A DNA stretch of 64,000 nt from Brevibacterium picturae (GTDB taxonomy: Bacteria; Actinomycetota; Actinomycetes; Actinomycetales; Brevibacteriaceae). The notes below the pieces were generated by a model. That model made no database searches. It was not told the origin of the DNA and worked only from the letters and a program-made list of their open reading frames with translations. Each line of letters begins with the position of its first letter. Positions within the stretch are counted from its first letter, which is position 1. The translations under genes were made by a program, and so were the position numbers. The DNA lies in assembly GCF_030453725.1 (NCBI RefSeq), contig NZ_JAKDJU010000001.1, positions 14,415-78,414 on the forward strand, in the 5' to 3' direction. Below are positions 27,157 through 35,875 of the stretch, piece by piece.

Positions 27157-28749
27157 TCAGGCCTTCTTTCTGCGGCGCTTCTGGCTGGGGCGCGTCGGGG
27201 TGGTCCCCGCCGCCAGGTCATCCTCGCGTGCGGACATCGCGAACTCGACGAGTCCGTCGATGAGGGAGGTGAGGTTGGCCTCCTCGGCGAGGACGTCGAC
27301 TCGCAGTCCGTGTTCGGCCGCGGTGTTCGCCGTGGCCGGTCCGATGCAGCAGATCACCGAGGTCGGAGCCGGTTTGCCCGCAATACCGACGAGGTTGCGC
27401 ACCGTGGAGGATGAGGTGAAGAGGAAGGCGTCGAAGTCGCCGGCCTTGATGGCCTCCCGAATCGGGGCAGGCGGCGGTGAGGCGCGCACGGTTCGGTAAG
27501 CCGTGACGTCGTCGGGATCCCACCCCTTCTCCAGCAGACCGGCCACGAGCACCTCGGTGGCGATGTCGGCGCGCGGCAGCAGCACCGCGTTCATGGGATC
27601 GATGTCATCGACGTAGTCGGGCCAGGCCGCCGCCAGGCCGCGGGCCGAATGCTCGCCGTCGGGAACCAGGTCAGGGGTGATGCCCCAGTCGACGAGGGCG
27701 GCGGCGGTGCGTCCGCCCACGGCCGCGACCTTCACGCCCGAGAGTGAGCGGGAGTCGAGGCCGAAGTCCTCGAACCACATGCGCACCGCGCGAACAGCGT
27801 TGACCGAGGTGAAGCCCACCCATTCGTATGATCCGTCGACGAGGCCGCGGATCGCCTTCTCCATCTGCGTCGGTGTGCGCGGGGGTTGGACGGCGATCGT
27901 GGGAACAACGGTGCCGACAGCACCCAGCTCACCGAGCGCCTCGGCGGTGGAGGTGCCCTGTTCTTTCGTCCGAGGGATGAGGACCTGCCAGCCGAAGAGC
28001 GGTTTCGACTCGAACCAGCTGAGTGCACCTCTGGATTCCACGCCCTGTCCCATGATGACCACCATACGATCTCCGCCGGTCTGTGCCATCGTCAGGGCCT
28101 GTCGCAGGCTGGTCTCCACACTCGTCTGATCTGTGGTGGAGATGCCCCAGCCCAGAAGCACCTTCGTGTCCTCGTCCCATCCGTCGTCGAGCAGGGCGCG
28201 GATGGCCTGCTCGTGGTCGGCGGCGGTGCCCGTGAGCACGTGGGTCGTATTGCGGTGCCGGGAGACGTCGACGTGGGTCTGCGGGCCGGCCTCGATGAAG
28301 CGGACCGAACGGACGCGGTTCGTCGTCAGGGCAGTGCCCGTGTACGCGGAGGTGGCCGCGGACAGTCCGACCCCGGGCACGATCTCGACCTCAACCTCGG
28401 CCTTGCGGCACACCGCGGCCTCAGCCGTCGTCGTGGTGAAGAGGATGCCGTCGTCGGAGCTCAGCCTCACCACGGTCTTATCGGGCCTGGCGAGTTCAGC
28501 GAGCTTGCGTCCCCGGGTGGAAGCCGTGGCACCGAGCTGGGCGGCCTCGATGATCTCGGTGGCCTGCGGCACGTAGGCGGTGACGATCTCCGAATGCACG
28601 TGGGTGTCGTAGACGACGATCTCTGCGTTCGCGAGGATGTCGGCGCCGCGGATCGTCATCAGAGCCGACTCACCGGGACCGCTGCCGACGAATACGACGC
28701 GGGGCGAGACGGGCAGAAGGCGACGGGGCTGGACCTGGCCGGTTGTCAT
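27157..28749 (-). CDS. hemD: Uroporphyrinogen-III synthase with N-terminal methyltransferase-like domain
   Basis: A protein of 530 residues in two parts. Residues about 15-245 resemble tetrapyrrole (SUMT/CobA-type) methyltransferases: [31 protein letters not shown] and VEIVPGVG. Residues about 255-505 are the HemD synthase, which closes hydroxymethylbilane to uroporphyrinogen III. The same fusion is known from other actinobacteria. The methyltransferase half departs from active enzymes at several motif positions, so its activity is doubtful. The last 20 residues are very basic. The ATG overlaps the hemAC stop by 4 bases. Confidence 0.9.
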   Translation of the reverse strand: MTTGQVQPRRLLPVSPRVVFVGSGPGESALMTIRGADILANAEIVVYDTHVHSEIVTAYVPQATEIIEAAQLGATASTRGRKLAELARPDKTVVRLSSDDGILFTTTTAEAAVCRKAEVEVEIVPGVGLSAATSAYTGTALTTNRVRSVRFIEAGPQTHVDVSRHRNTTHVLTGTAADHEQAIRALLDDGWDEDTKVLLGWGISTTDQTSVETSLRQALTMAQTGGDRMVVIMGQGVESRGALSWFESKPLFGWQVLIPRTKEQGTSTAEALGELGAVGTVVPTIAVQPPRTPTQMEKAIRGLVDGSYEWVGFTSVNAVRAVRMWFEDFGLDSRSLSGVKVAAVGGRTAAALVDWGITPDLVPDGEHSARGLAAAWPDYVDDIDPMNAVLLPRADIATEVLVAGLLEKGWDPDDVTAYRTVRASPPPAPIREAIKAGDFDAFLFTSSSTVRNLVGIAGKPAPTSVICCIGPATANTAAEHGLRVDVLAEEANLTSLIDGLVEFAMSAREDDLAAGTTPTRPSQKRRRKKA

Positions 28750-31223
28750 ACCTGCTCCTGGACTTTGACAGGGGTGAGGTGATCTGCGGACCGCGCCGGA
28801 TCGATGCCGAGCTGTCCGAGCAGATCCTCGGCCGCCGCGGTGCCGAGTTCATCGGCGAGACGAGCGAGCTCCTTGCCTGTGATCGACAGTTGGTTCGCGC
28901 TGCTCGAACCCAGATCCACGTCCGGAGTCACGGGCAGCGGGGCGCTCTTGCGGGTGCGGGCGAGGACTCCGTCGTCATCGGCCATGACCGCGTCGACGAC
29001 GAACTCCGAGCCCTGGATCGCGGCCAAGGCACCGATGGGAGCCGAACAGCCGGCCTCTGCCCGGGACAGGATCGCTCTCTCGCAGGTCACAGCCAGGTCG
29101 GTGGTTTCGTCATGGAGACGCTTGAGCTCATCGCGGACTTCGGCATCTGCGACCATGACCTCGTTGTCGAGGGCGAAGGGACTGTCGGCGCCTCGGGTCT
29201 CCACGGCCAGGGCGCCCTGCCCGGGGGCCGGAAGCATCGTGTCGAAGTCGAGCAGATCGGTGGCCTCGGCCAGACGACCGATGCGGCGGACTCCGGCCGC
29301 AGCCAGCACGACGGCGTCGAGCCGACCGTCGCGGACGTGGGCGATGCGGGTGTCGACGTTTCCGCGCACCCCGCGGACCTCGATGTCGGGCCGCGCGGCA
29401 CGCAGCTGCACGGCGCGCCTGGGTGATCCGGTGCCGACGACGCTGCCCGCAGGCAGATCCGCGAAGCTGAGGCCGTCGCGTCCGATGAGGACATCGGCAG
29501 GGTCGACCCGCGGCGGGATGGCGGCCATCTGGATGCCCGCCTCGGGGGTGGTCGGGAGATCCTTGAGCGAGTGCACGGCGATGTCGATCTTGCCCTGGTG
29601 CAGGGCCTGTCGCACGGCGGAGACGAAGACCCCGGTACCGCCGAATCCGGTCAGGGGCGACATATTGACGTCGCCTTCGGTCACGACCTCGACGATCTCG
29701 ACGCGCCAACCTGTCAGTGCCGCCAGCTGATGGGCGATCGCCGTGGACTGGGAGCGTGCGAGCTTCGAGCGGCGGGTGCCCAGGCGAATCGTGCGACCGG
29801 AGAAGTGCTCGGGTTCGACGATGTCGAGGGTGTGATCGGCCACCGGCCTAACACCGTCTGCTTCGACGTGGTTCGCACTCGAGGCAGTTGCCACCTTGGT
29901 CTCGGGTTCGGTGATCGCGTGGGCGATCTTGTTCGTGGGCAGGTCGAAGAGCTGCATGAGCGCCTGTGCGTAGTCGACGTCGGACTCCGTGACGGCCAGT
30001 TCCTTGACCTTGACCGTCGGCGTGTGGATGAGCTTCTCCGCCACCCGGTGCAGGGACTTGCGGATCTCGGCGAAGGCCTTGTCGTCGACCTCTGCGCCGA
30101 TCTTCTTCTCCAGACGCTTCGTCTCCGCGGCGAGCACGTCCTTGGCATGGCTGCGCAGGGCCGTGACCGTGGGTGCGACCGCTCGTTCCTTGGCACCTGA
30201 CTCGAGCTTGGTCAGCTCCTCCGCGATGATCGCGCGCACCGCTTCGACGGTCTCGACGACCGCAGCGTCGCGCTGGTTCGCGGAGCTGGTGAGCATGGTC
30301 CGGATCTCGCCAAGGCCGAAGAGTGCGACATGCTCGAATTCGCGCACCGTGGGATCGATGTCGTGCGGCAGAGCAAGATCGACGAAGGCCTTGTTCGCTG
30401 CGCCCTTGGGGTTCTGGGACAGGCCGGCCTGGATGTCCTCGCGGGTGACGACGACTTCGCGGGCACCGGTGCAGGAGATGATGAGATCGGCGTCGGCGAT
30501 CTCCTCGGCCAGGATCCGGGAGGTCAGTTCGCGGGCCCGACCGCCGACCTCGGCGACGAGGCGCTCCGCCTTGTCCACGGTCCGGTTGAGCACGGTGGTC
30601 TGAGCCACGCCCTCCTTGTGCAGTCCCGCGACTACGAGGCCCGACATGGCACCGGCACCGATGACCAGCGCATTCGCAGCCCGCAGAGAACCGATGTGAG
30701 CCTGAGAGGCTTCGAGCGCGGCGCTGAAGAGTGAGCGGGCAACCTCGTCGAGTCCGGTCTCCGAGTGGGCGCGTTTGCCCACCCGCAGGCTTTGCTGCAG
30801 CGCATGGGAGAGGCCGGAGGTCAGCGCGCCGGCCTGCAGGGATTCGGTGAAGGTCGAGCGAAGCTGCCCCAGGATCTGGGCTTCACCGATCGCCATCGAG
30901 TCCAGGCCGCAGGAGACCTTGAGCAGGTGTTCGAGGGCCTGAGTGTCGTAGTGGGCATAGAAGTGCCCGGCGATGTCCTGCCATTCCTTGTCGATCGAGG
31001 ACACGAGGGCGTCGCCGAGGTCGGCGAGCCCGCCGTGGAAGGCGGTGACATCGGCGATGAGCTCGAGACGGTTGCATGTCGAAAGGACCGCGAGCCCCTC
31101 GACATTGTCACCGGCCAGAGCGTCGGTGCGCAGTGCTCCGACCTCGCCGGTGCCGAATGCGAGAGCGTCCAACATGTCGATCGGAGCCGACTGATGGGAA
31201 ATGCCGAGAACCAAGAGAGTCAA
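28746..31223 (-). CDS. hemA-hemC: Fused glutamyl-tRNA reductase (HemA) and hydroxymethylbilane synthase (HemC)
   Basis: One uninterrupted frame of 825 residues. Residues 1 to about 437 are a complete HemA: catalytic Cys50 in STCNR, GEAQILGQ at 113-120, the NADPH motif VIGAGAMSG at 187-195 and the C-terminal dimerisation helices. Residues about 476-825 are a complete HemC: IRLGTRRSKLARSQS at 479-493, HSLKDLP at 551-557 with the catalytic Asp, and Cys726 in EAGCSAPIGA, which carries the dipyrromethane cofactor. About 38 poorly conserved residues join them. HemA makes glutamate-1-semialdehyde on charged tRNA-Glu and HemC polymerises porphobilinogen; the two steps are not consecutive. Elsewhere these are separate genes, usually adjacent (rex-hemACD in Streptomyces). 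No stop or shift occurs at the join, although a GTG near residue 461 could allow internal initiation. It overlaps rex by 4 bases. Confidence 0.93.
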   Translation of the reverse strand: MTLLVLGISHQSAPIDMLDALAFGTGEVGALRTDALAGDNVEGLAVLSTCNRLELIADVTAFHGGLADLGDALVSSIDKEWQDIAGHFYAHYDTQALEHLLKVSCGLDSMAIGEAQILGQLRSTFTESLQAGALTSGLSHALQQSLRVGKRAHSETGLDEVARSLFSAALEASQAHIGSLRAANALVIGAGAMSGLVVAGLHKEGVAQTTVLNRTVDKAERLVAEVGGRARELTSRILAEEIADADLIISCTGAREVVVTREDIQAGLSQNPKGAANKAFVDLALPHDIDPTVREFEHVALFGLGEIRTMLTSSANQRDAAVVETVEAVRAIIAEELTKLESGAKERAVAPTVTALRSHAKDVLAAETKRLEKKIGAEVDDKAFAEIRKSLHRVAEKLIHTPTVKVKELAVTESDVDYAQALMQLFDLPTNKIAHAITEPETKVATASSANHVEADGVRPVADHTLDIVEPEHFSGRTIRLGTRRSKLARSQSTAIAHQLAALTGWRVEIVEVVTEGDVNMSPLTGFGGTGVFVSAVRQALHQGKIDIAVHSLKDLPTTPEAGIQMAAIPPRVDPADVLIGRDGLSFADLPAGSVVGTGSPRRAVQLRAARPDIEVRGVRGNVDTRIAHVRDGRLDAVVLAAAGVRRIGRLAEATDLLDFDTMLPAPGQGALAVETRGADSPFALDNEVMVADAEVRDELKRLHDETTDLAVTCERAILSRAEAGCSAPIGALAAIQGSEFVVDAVMADDDGVLARTRKSAPLPVTPDVDLGSSSANQLSITGKELARLADELGTAAAEDLLGQLGIDPARSADHLTPVKVQEQV

Positions 31224-31915
31224 TTCCTGTGCTCCTCAAAACCTGGATTGAGCGGTGCCGAATCAAGCGCCGAATAGTATGCGAGTACTTGCAGCTCACT
31301 GGCCAGATCAACTTGATGCACCCGAACCGAGTCCGGGGCGTCGAGCACGGTGGGTGCGAAGTTCAGGATGCCGCGCACGCCTGCCTCGGCGGCGATGTGC
31401 GCCGCCGCCGGTGCCGCGGATGCGGGTACTGCCATGACGACGAGGTCGATGTCCTCGGGCCAGGTGGAAAGCTCGATGAGGTCGGAGACCGGCAGAGAGC
31501 CGATCACGGTTCCGATCTTGGACTCATCGGTGTCGAAGATCGCGGTCAACGAGAGACCGCGACGCTTGAATCCTGCGTAGTCGGCCAGGGCAGAACCCAG
31601 GCGACCGGCACCGATGATGGCGACGGTGCGCGCCCGGTCGAGGCCGAGGAATGTCCGCAGAGTCGAGGCGAGATCCTCGCAGGAGTAGCCGACCCCGCGC
31701 CGACCCGAGCGTCCCAGCTGGGACAGGTCCTTGCGCAGAATCGACGACGAGACGCCGCTGCGGGCCGCCAACGCCTCCGAAGAGATGGTTGACTGGCCCG
31801 TCGCGGCGATCGTCTCAACCGTCTGCAGGTAGATCGGGAGTCGGGAGATGACGCGTTCGGGCACGTCCTTGCGAAAGACACCCTCAATGCTGTTGGCGGA
31901 CAGAATCTCGCCCAC
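31220..31915 (-). CDS. rex: Redox-sensing transcriptional repressor Rex
   Basis: A protein of 231 residues: an N-terminal winged helix (about residues 15-80, with AARSGVSSSILRKDLSQLG and GVGYSCEDL) and a Rossmann domain with GAGRLG at 102-107 that reads the NADH/NAD+ ratio. Rex leaves its operators when NADH rises. In Streptomyces coelicolor the order rex-hemACD is the same and Rex controls that operon and cytochrome bd. The start is GTG. I found no clear copy of the known Rex operator (TGTGAA N TTCACA type) just upstream, so its control of this operon is inferred. Confidence 0.93.
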   Translation of the reverse strand: MGEILSANSIEGVFRKDVPERVISRLPIYLQTVETIAATGQSTISSEALAARSGVSSSILRKDLSQLGRSGRRGVGYSCEDLASTLRTFLGLDRARTVAIIGAGRLGSALADYAGFKRRGLSLTAIFDTDESKIGTVIGSLPVSDLIELSTWPEDIDLVVMAVPASAAPAAAHIAAEAGVRGILNFAPTVLDAPDSVRVHQVDLASELQVLAYYSALDSAPLNPGFEEHRN

Positions 31916-31942
31916 GAAAACGCGTCACTCCTTCAATCGATC

Positions 31943-32215
31943 TCATGCGCCCAAGGCCGCGAGGGCCTTGGACAGCCGGTTCGCATCGACACGATGGAAG
32001 CTGTGCTGCCGACCGTCGAGCAGGACGACTGGGACGTCCCAACCGTACTGTCCGGACAGATCGTCATCGGTGTCGATGTCGATCTCTCTCACGCTCACGT
32101 CTCTGCCTGCCACCGCCTCGGCGATGGTGTCCCTGGCTGTGTCGCACAGGTGGCAGTCGGCGCGTGTCAGGAAGGTCAATGCGACCACTGCATACTCCTC
32201 ATCGGGCGACAACAA
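31943..32215 (-). CDS. Glutaredoxin-like protein
   Basis: A protein of 90 residues with a thioredoxin fold: strand VVALTFLTR, redox motif CHLC near residue 21, IDIDTDDDL, the cis-proline segment WDVPVVLLDG, and a short final helix. It belongs to the small DUF836/glutaredoxin family. It is a cytoplasmic thiol reductant of unknown partner and lies 27 bases upstream of rex, so it may be the first gene of the haem cluster. A start at an inner codon near the first strand is possible. Confidence 0.85.
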   Translation of the reverse strand: MLSPDEEYAVVALTFLTRADCHLCDTARDTIAEAVAGRDVSVREIDIDTDDDLSGQYGWDVPVVLLDGRQHSFHRVDANRLSKALAALGA

Positions 32216-32263
32216 ACCCCGCCGAATTCAGATTCGAGCGGGGGCGTAGGACCTTATTCGGTC

Positions 32264-32362
32264 TTACTTCTTGTTGCGACGCTGGTGACGTGTCTTGCGA
32301 AGCTGCTTACGGTGCTTCTTCTTCGACATACGCTTGCGGCGCTTCTTGATGACTGAGCCCAC
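32264..32362 (-). CDS. Tiny basic ribosomal-type protein (bS22/AURKAIP1-COX24 family)
   Basis: A gene for 32 residues, GTG start and TAA stop, with AAGGGG 8 bases before the start. The protein begins MGSVIKKRRKRMSKKKHRK and ends RHQRRNKK: more than half of it is Lys or Arg. It matches the 32-33-residue actinobacterial protein seen in mycobacterial ribosomes (bS22), where it lies in the small-subunit rRNA. A -10 box TAGAAT (minus strand, 32435 to 32430) gives a leader of about 60 bases. It is easily missed by gene callers because of its size. Confidence 0.9.
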   Translation of the reverse strand: MGSVIKKRRKRMSKKKHRKQLRKTRHQRRNKK

Positions 32363-32429
32363 GCGGGTACCCCTTGTGATCGTCGGTGGAGGTGAACATC
32401 AGGTGCCCACCCTTTGAACTAACCGTACG

Positions 32430-32435
32430 ATTCTA
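32430..32435 (-). promoter_or_regulatory. -10 box of the bS22-like gene
   Basis: TAGAAT on the minus strand about 68 bases before the GTG start. The -35 region is not clear. It lies in the 183-base gap between the bS22-like gene and acuC, which otherwise holds no gene that I can see. Confidence 0.5.
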
Positions 32436-32545
32436 TCGCTTGGGCCTCTGCTTTCCCAAAACTGTGTCGAGATCCACAGCGGTGATCACGCCAACTCAGG
32501 AACAGTGATCGCACGATCGGCCAATTGGCGGTCCGGGGCCCGACT

Positions 32546-33742
32546 TCAGTCGAAGTAGGCGTCGAGGCCGAAGAACGGGAACAGGTTCTTCCGGGTGCCC
32601 ATCACGGCTCGGTCGAGTTCGGATTCGGGGTCGAAGCCGTTCGACCAGCGGGTGAAGGACCCGTCGAAGCCATCGGTCATCGACAGAGGGGCTTCACGTC
32701 CGGTCTTCGTCTGCGCATAGTTGGCCCAGCGGCCGGGGATGCGGGCGCCGGGGTCGATGTCGAGCCCCGCGGAGATCGCCAGCAGATTGGTCCAGGCCCG
32801 GGGCACCACGTCGATGATCGCGTAGCCGCCACCCCCGGTTGCCAACCACTTGCCGTCCGCGTGCTCTGCGGCGAGGTCACGGACCCGTTCGGTGGCCACC
32901 CGCATCGCATCGACGCTGAGGCGCATATGCGTCAGAGGGTCGCTGCGGTGCCCGTCGCAGCCGTGCTGGGAGACGATGACCTGCGGTTCGAATCCCCCGA
33001 CGATCGCGGGAATCGTGGCGTCGAAGGCCCGCAGCCAGTCCGCATCGAGGGTGCGCGGGGGCAGTGCGATATTGGCCGCCGAGGCGGCCGCGCGCAGTCC
33101 CCCGATGTCTGCGGGGAAGCCGGAGCCGGGGAACAGGAATTTCCCGGATTCGTGCATGGAGATCGTCAGCACCCGCGGATCATCCCAGAAGAACTGCTCG
33201 ACACCGTCCCCGTGGTGGGCGTCGAGGTCGATGTAGGCGATGCGTTCGTATCCGGCACCCAGAAATTCGGTGATCGCGCCGGCGATGTCGTTGTAGACGC
33301 AGAACCCGCTCGCATGATCGGGCATCGCATGGTGCATCCCGCCGGTGAAATTCACGGCGTGGCGATAGTCGCCGGAGGTGATCGCCCGTGCAGAGTCGAC
33401 AGACCCCTGAAACAGCATCCCCGAGGCCGCGTGCATGTTCTCGAAGCCGGGGACGTCCTCGGTGCCGATGCCGTATTTCCTCGCGTCCTCGTCGCTGAGT
33501 TCAGCTCCGTCCCCGATCGCCTTCACCGCTGCGATGAAGTCCGCGTCGTGGAGGTTCGCCAGAGTGTCCTCTTCGACCTCGCCGATGCCGTGGACATGGA
33601 CGTTATCGGCATCGAAGAGGCCGAAGTCCATGGACAGTTTCGCGGTCAGATCGAGCCTGAGGGGGTGCATGGGATGGCTGGGACCGAAGTTGTATCCGGT
33701 CACCGCATCGTCCCAGACGACATACACATCGCTATCGGCCAT
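32546..33742 (-). CDS. acuC: AcuC-like histone-deacetylase-family protein
   Basis: A protein of 398 residues of the arginase/deacetylase fold. Zinc and catalytic motifs are FTGGMHHAMPD, DLDAHHGDGVEQFFWDDPRVL, SMHESG and QHGCDGHRSDPLTHM. AcuC of Bacillus deacetylates and so activates acetyl-CoA synthetase; this is the likely role, in keeping with the acetate symporter 4 kb away. I prefer ATG at 33742 to the ATG three codons upstream, because a TATAGC -10-like box (minus strand, 33757 to 33752) overlaps the upstream start. It diverges from ktrB. Confidence 0.88.
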   Translation of the reverse strand: MADSDVYVVWDDAVTGYNFGPSHPMHPLRLDLTAKLSMDFGLFDADNVHVHGIGEVEEDTLANLHDADFIAAVKAIGDGAELSDEDARKYGIGTEDVPGFENMHAASGMLFQGSVDSARAITSGDYRHAVNFTGGMHHAMPDHASGFCVYNDIAGAITEFLGAGYERIAYIDLDAHHGDGVEQFFWDDPRVLTISMHESGKFLFPGSGFPADIGGLRAAASAANIALPPRTLDADWLRAFDATIPAIVGGFEPQVIVSQHGCDGHRSDPLTHMRLSVDAMRVATERVRDLAAEHADGKWLATGGGGYAIIDVVPRAWTNLLAISAGLDIDPGARIPGRWANYAQTKTGREAPLSMTDGFDGSFTRWSNGFDPESELDRAVMGTRKNLFPFFGLDAYFD

Positions 33743-33797
33743 GCAGACCATGCTATATGGCGCACCTCACCTACGGAGATTCCGGCCCGGCGGCATC

Positions 33798-33810
33798 TAC
33801 CATTGAACTT
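33798..33810 (+). promoter_or_regulatory. Leaderless-type promoter of ktrB
   Basis: TACCAT at 33798-33803 is followed after 7 bases by the GTG at 33811. No ribosome-binding site is present. The spacing supports a leaderless mRNA and the choice of this GTG. Confidence 0.5.
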
Positions 33811-35220
33811 GTGTCAAAGAATTCCACGCCGCGCTTCGACCGGCTCCTGCGACCTGGCCGGTGGGTCCGCGACTTCGTCGACGACCTCGCCGTCGCCTCG
33901 CCGGCACGCCTGGCGATCGGCTCCTTCGTCGCGGTCGTGGCGCTTTTCGCGATCCTCCTGATGCTGCCGGCCAGCGTGCGCGATCCCGGTTCGGTGCCCC
34001 AGACCGAGCACATTGCGAATGCTGTGTTCGTGGCCGTCTCGGCCGTCTGTGTGACGGGGCTGACGCCGGTTGCGACGGAGATCTACTGGTCGGACTTCGG
34101 AATCTCGGTCATCACCGCCGGCATCCAGGTCGGCGGTCTTGGGATCTTGACCCTCGCCTCGGTGCTGGGGATGGCGGTCTCTCGGAGGCTGGGAGTCAGG
34201 CAGCGCCTCATCGCCCAGCAGGCCACCTCGGCGCTCAATCTGGGTCAGGTCGGCAGCCTTCTGAAGACCGTCGTCATCACCATCGTCACCGCCGAGGCGA
34301 TTCTGGCGGTGCTCTTCTTCCCGCGGTTCCTCATCCGCGGTGAGAGCATCGGCGATGCACTGTGGTATTCGGTGTTCTACTCCATCTCCGCGTTCAACAA
34401 TGCGGGCTTCACGATCCACCCCGGCGGCGGAGCCCATTTCGCCTCCGATCCGTGGATCCTCTCACTTCTGATGCTCGGTGTCTTCGTCGGGGCGCTGGGC
34501 TTCCCTGTCGTGCTCATGATCGCGATGCAGTGGAACCATCCGAAGAGGTGGGATCTGCACACGAAGCTGACGCTGACGACGACGACCGCGGTCCTGGCCA
34601 TCGGCCTCCTGTTCCTGCTCATCTTCGAATCCGCCAATCCCGCCACCCTGGGCGACAAGAACGCGGGCCACACCTTCGTCGAGGTTCTGTTCATGGCGGT
34701 GATGCCGCGTTCGGGCGGGTTCTCGACCATGGAGATCGCGGATATGAGTCAGTCCTCGCATCTGCTCATGGACCTCATGATGTTCATCGGCGGCGGATCG
34801 TCGTCGACGGCCGGCGGCATCAAGGTCACGACCGTCGCTGTGCTGGTCTTGGCCGCCTACACTGAGGCCCGAGGTCTGCAGAACGTGCACGTCTTCGGTC
34901 GGCGCCTGACCTCGTCGACGATCAAGCTCTCCATCTCGGTTCTGCTCACGGGTGCGATCATCGTCTTCATCGGTACCCTGACGATGCTCCAGATCAGTGC
35001 AGAGCCACTCGACAAAGTGCTGTTCGAGGTGATCTCCGCGTTCGGCACCGTCGGACTGAGCTCCGGCGTGTCTTCCACTGTCGATGAGGTGGGGCTGTAC
35101 TGCCTGTCCGTAATTATGCTCATCGGCCGTCTCGGTACGATTACACTGGCGGCAGCCCTGTCCATGCAGGACTCGCTTCGCCTGTACCGCTATCCCGAAG
35201 AAAGGCCGGTCGTTGGCTAA
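33811..35220 (+). CDS. ktrB: TrkH/KtrB-family potassium channel subunit
   Basis: A membrane protein of 469 residues with the four-repeat M1-P-M2 plan of the Trk/Ktr/HKT superfamily. The four selectivity-filter loops are VCVTGLTPV (about 85-93), NNAGFT, PRSGGFST and TVGLSSG, each with the filter glycine that selects K+. GGGSSSTAGGIKVTT precedes the third M2 region's end. It forms a K+ (probably Na+-coupled) uptake dimer gated by the KtrA ring. GTG at 33811 is preferred to an ATG 54 bases upstream because of the -10 box just before it. The stop lies inside the start of ktrA. Confidence 0.92.
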   Translation: MSKNSTPRFDRLLRPGRWVRDFVDDLAVASPARLAIGSFVAVVALFAILLMLPASVRDPGSVPQTEHIANAVFVAVSAVCVTGLTPVATEIYWSDFGISVITAGIQVGGLGILTLASVLGMAVSRRLGVRQRLIAQQATSALNLGQVGSLLKTVVITIVTAEAILAVLFFPRFLIRGESIGDALWYSVFYSISAFNNAGFTIHPGGGAHFASDPWILSLLMLGVFVGALGFPVVLMIAMQWNHPKRWDLHTKLTLTTTTAVLAIGLLFLLIFESANPATLGDKNAGHTFVEVLFMAVMPRSGGFSTMEIADMSQSSHLLMDLMMFIGGGSSSTAGGIKVTTVAVLVLAAYTEARGLQNVHVFGRRLTSSTIKLSISVLLTGAIIVFIGTLTMLQISAEPLDKVLFEVISAFGTVGLSSGVSSTVDEVGLYCLSVIMLIGRLGTITLAAALSMQDSLRLYRYPEERPVVG

Positions 35221-35875
35221 CGAACACACTTCAATCTTGGTCATCGGCCTCGGACGCTTCGGATCATCGACCGCGGCCACGCTGGCGAAGCTCGGCCGAG
35301 AGGTCATGGCGATCGAGCACAGTGCCGAACTGGTCAAGGACTGGAGCGGAAAGCTCACCCACGTCGTCGAAGCCGATGCCACGAACATCGATGCGCTGCG
35401 GCAGGTAGGTGCCAGTGACTTCTCCACGGCCGTGGTCGGCATCGGGACCTCGATCGAGGACAGCGTGCTGACGACGGCCAACCTCGTCGATCTGGGCGTG
35501 GGCCAGGTGTGGGCGAAGGCCATCTCCCCCGCGCACGGCAAGATCCTCCACCGCATCGGTGCCCACCACGTGCTCTACCCCGAATCGGATGCCGGACGAC
35601 GCGTGGCGCACCTGGTGAGCTCGCGGATGATGGAGTACATCGAATTCGACGAGGGCCACTTCGCGGTCGTGAAGATGCGGCCCCCGCGTGAGATCCAGGG
35701 GTTCACCCTCAGCGAGTCGGGGGTGCGCGACAAGTACGGCGTGACGATCGTGGGCATCAAGAGCCCCGGCCGTGACTTCACCTACGCCGAGCCCACGACC
35801 CGCGTGGGCAAGCAGGACCTTCTCATCGTCGCCGGCCACGTGGAGCTGCTGGGACGTTTCGCCGGCCGCCCGTAG
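35213..35875 (+). CDS. ktrA: KtrA/TrkA-family K+ uptake regulator (RCK protein)
   Basis: A protein of 220 residues: RCK-N domain with the nucleotide-binding Rossmann motif ILVIGLGRFGSS (residues 8-19) and VEADATNIDAL, and an RCK-C domain from about residue 135. Such proteins form octameric rings under KtrB and gate it in response to ATP/ADP or c-di-AMP. The start is TTG, overlapping ktrB by 8 bases, with AAAGG upstream; coupled translation is likely. Downstream begins the low-complexity block. Confidence 0.92.
   Translation: MANEHTSILVIGLGRFGSSTAATLAKLGREVMAIEHSAELVKDWSGKLTHVVEADATNIDALRQVGASDFSTAVVGIGTSIEDSVLTTANLVDLGVGQVWAKAISPAHGKILHRIGAHHVLYPESDAGRRVAHLVSSRMMEYIEFDEGHFAVVKMRPPREIQGFTLSESGVRDKYGVTIVGIKSPGRDFTYAEPTTRVGKQDLLIVAGHVELLGRFAGRP

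Noticed and set aside
31916..32263. A Rex operator before the haem cluster
   Set aside because: I looked for TTGTGAA and TTCACAA half-sites around the glutaredoxin and rex starts and found no inverted pair at the right spacing.
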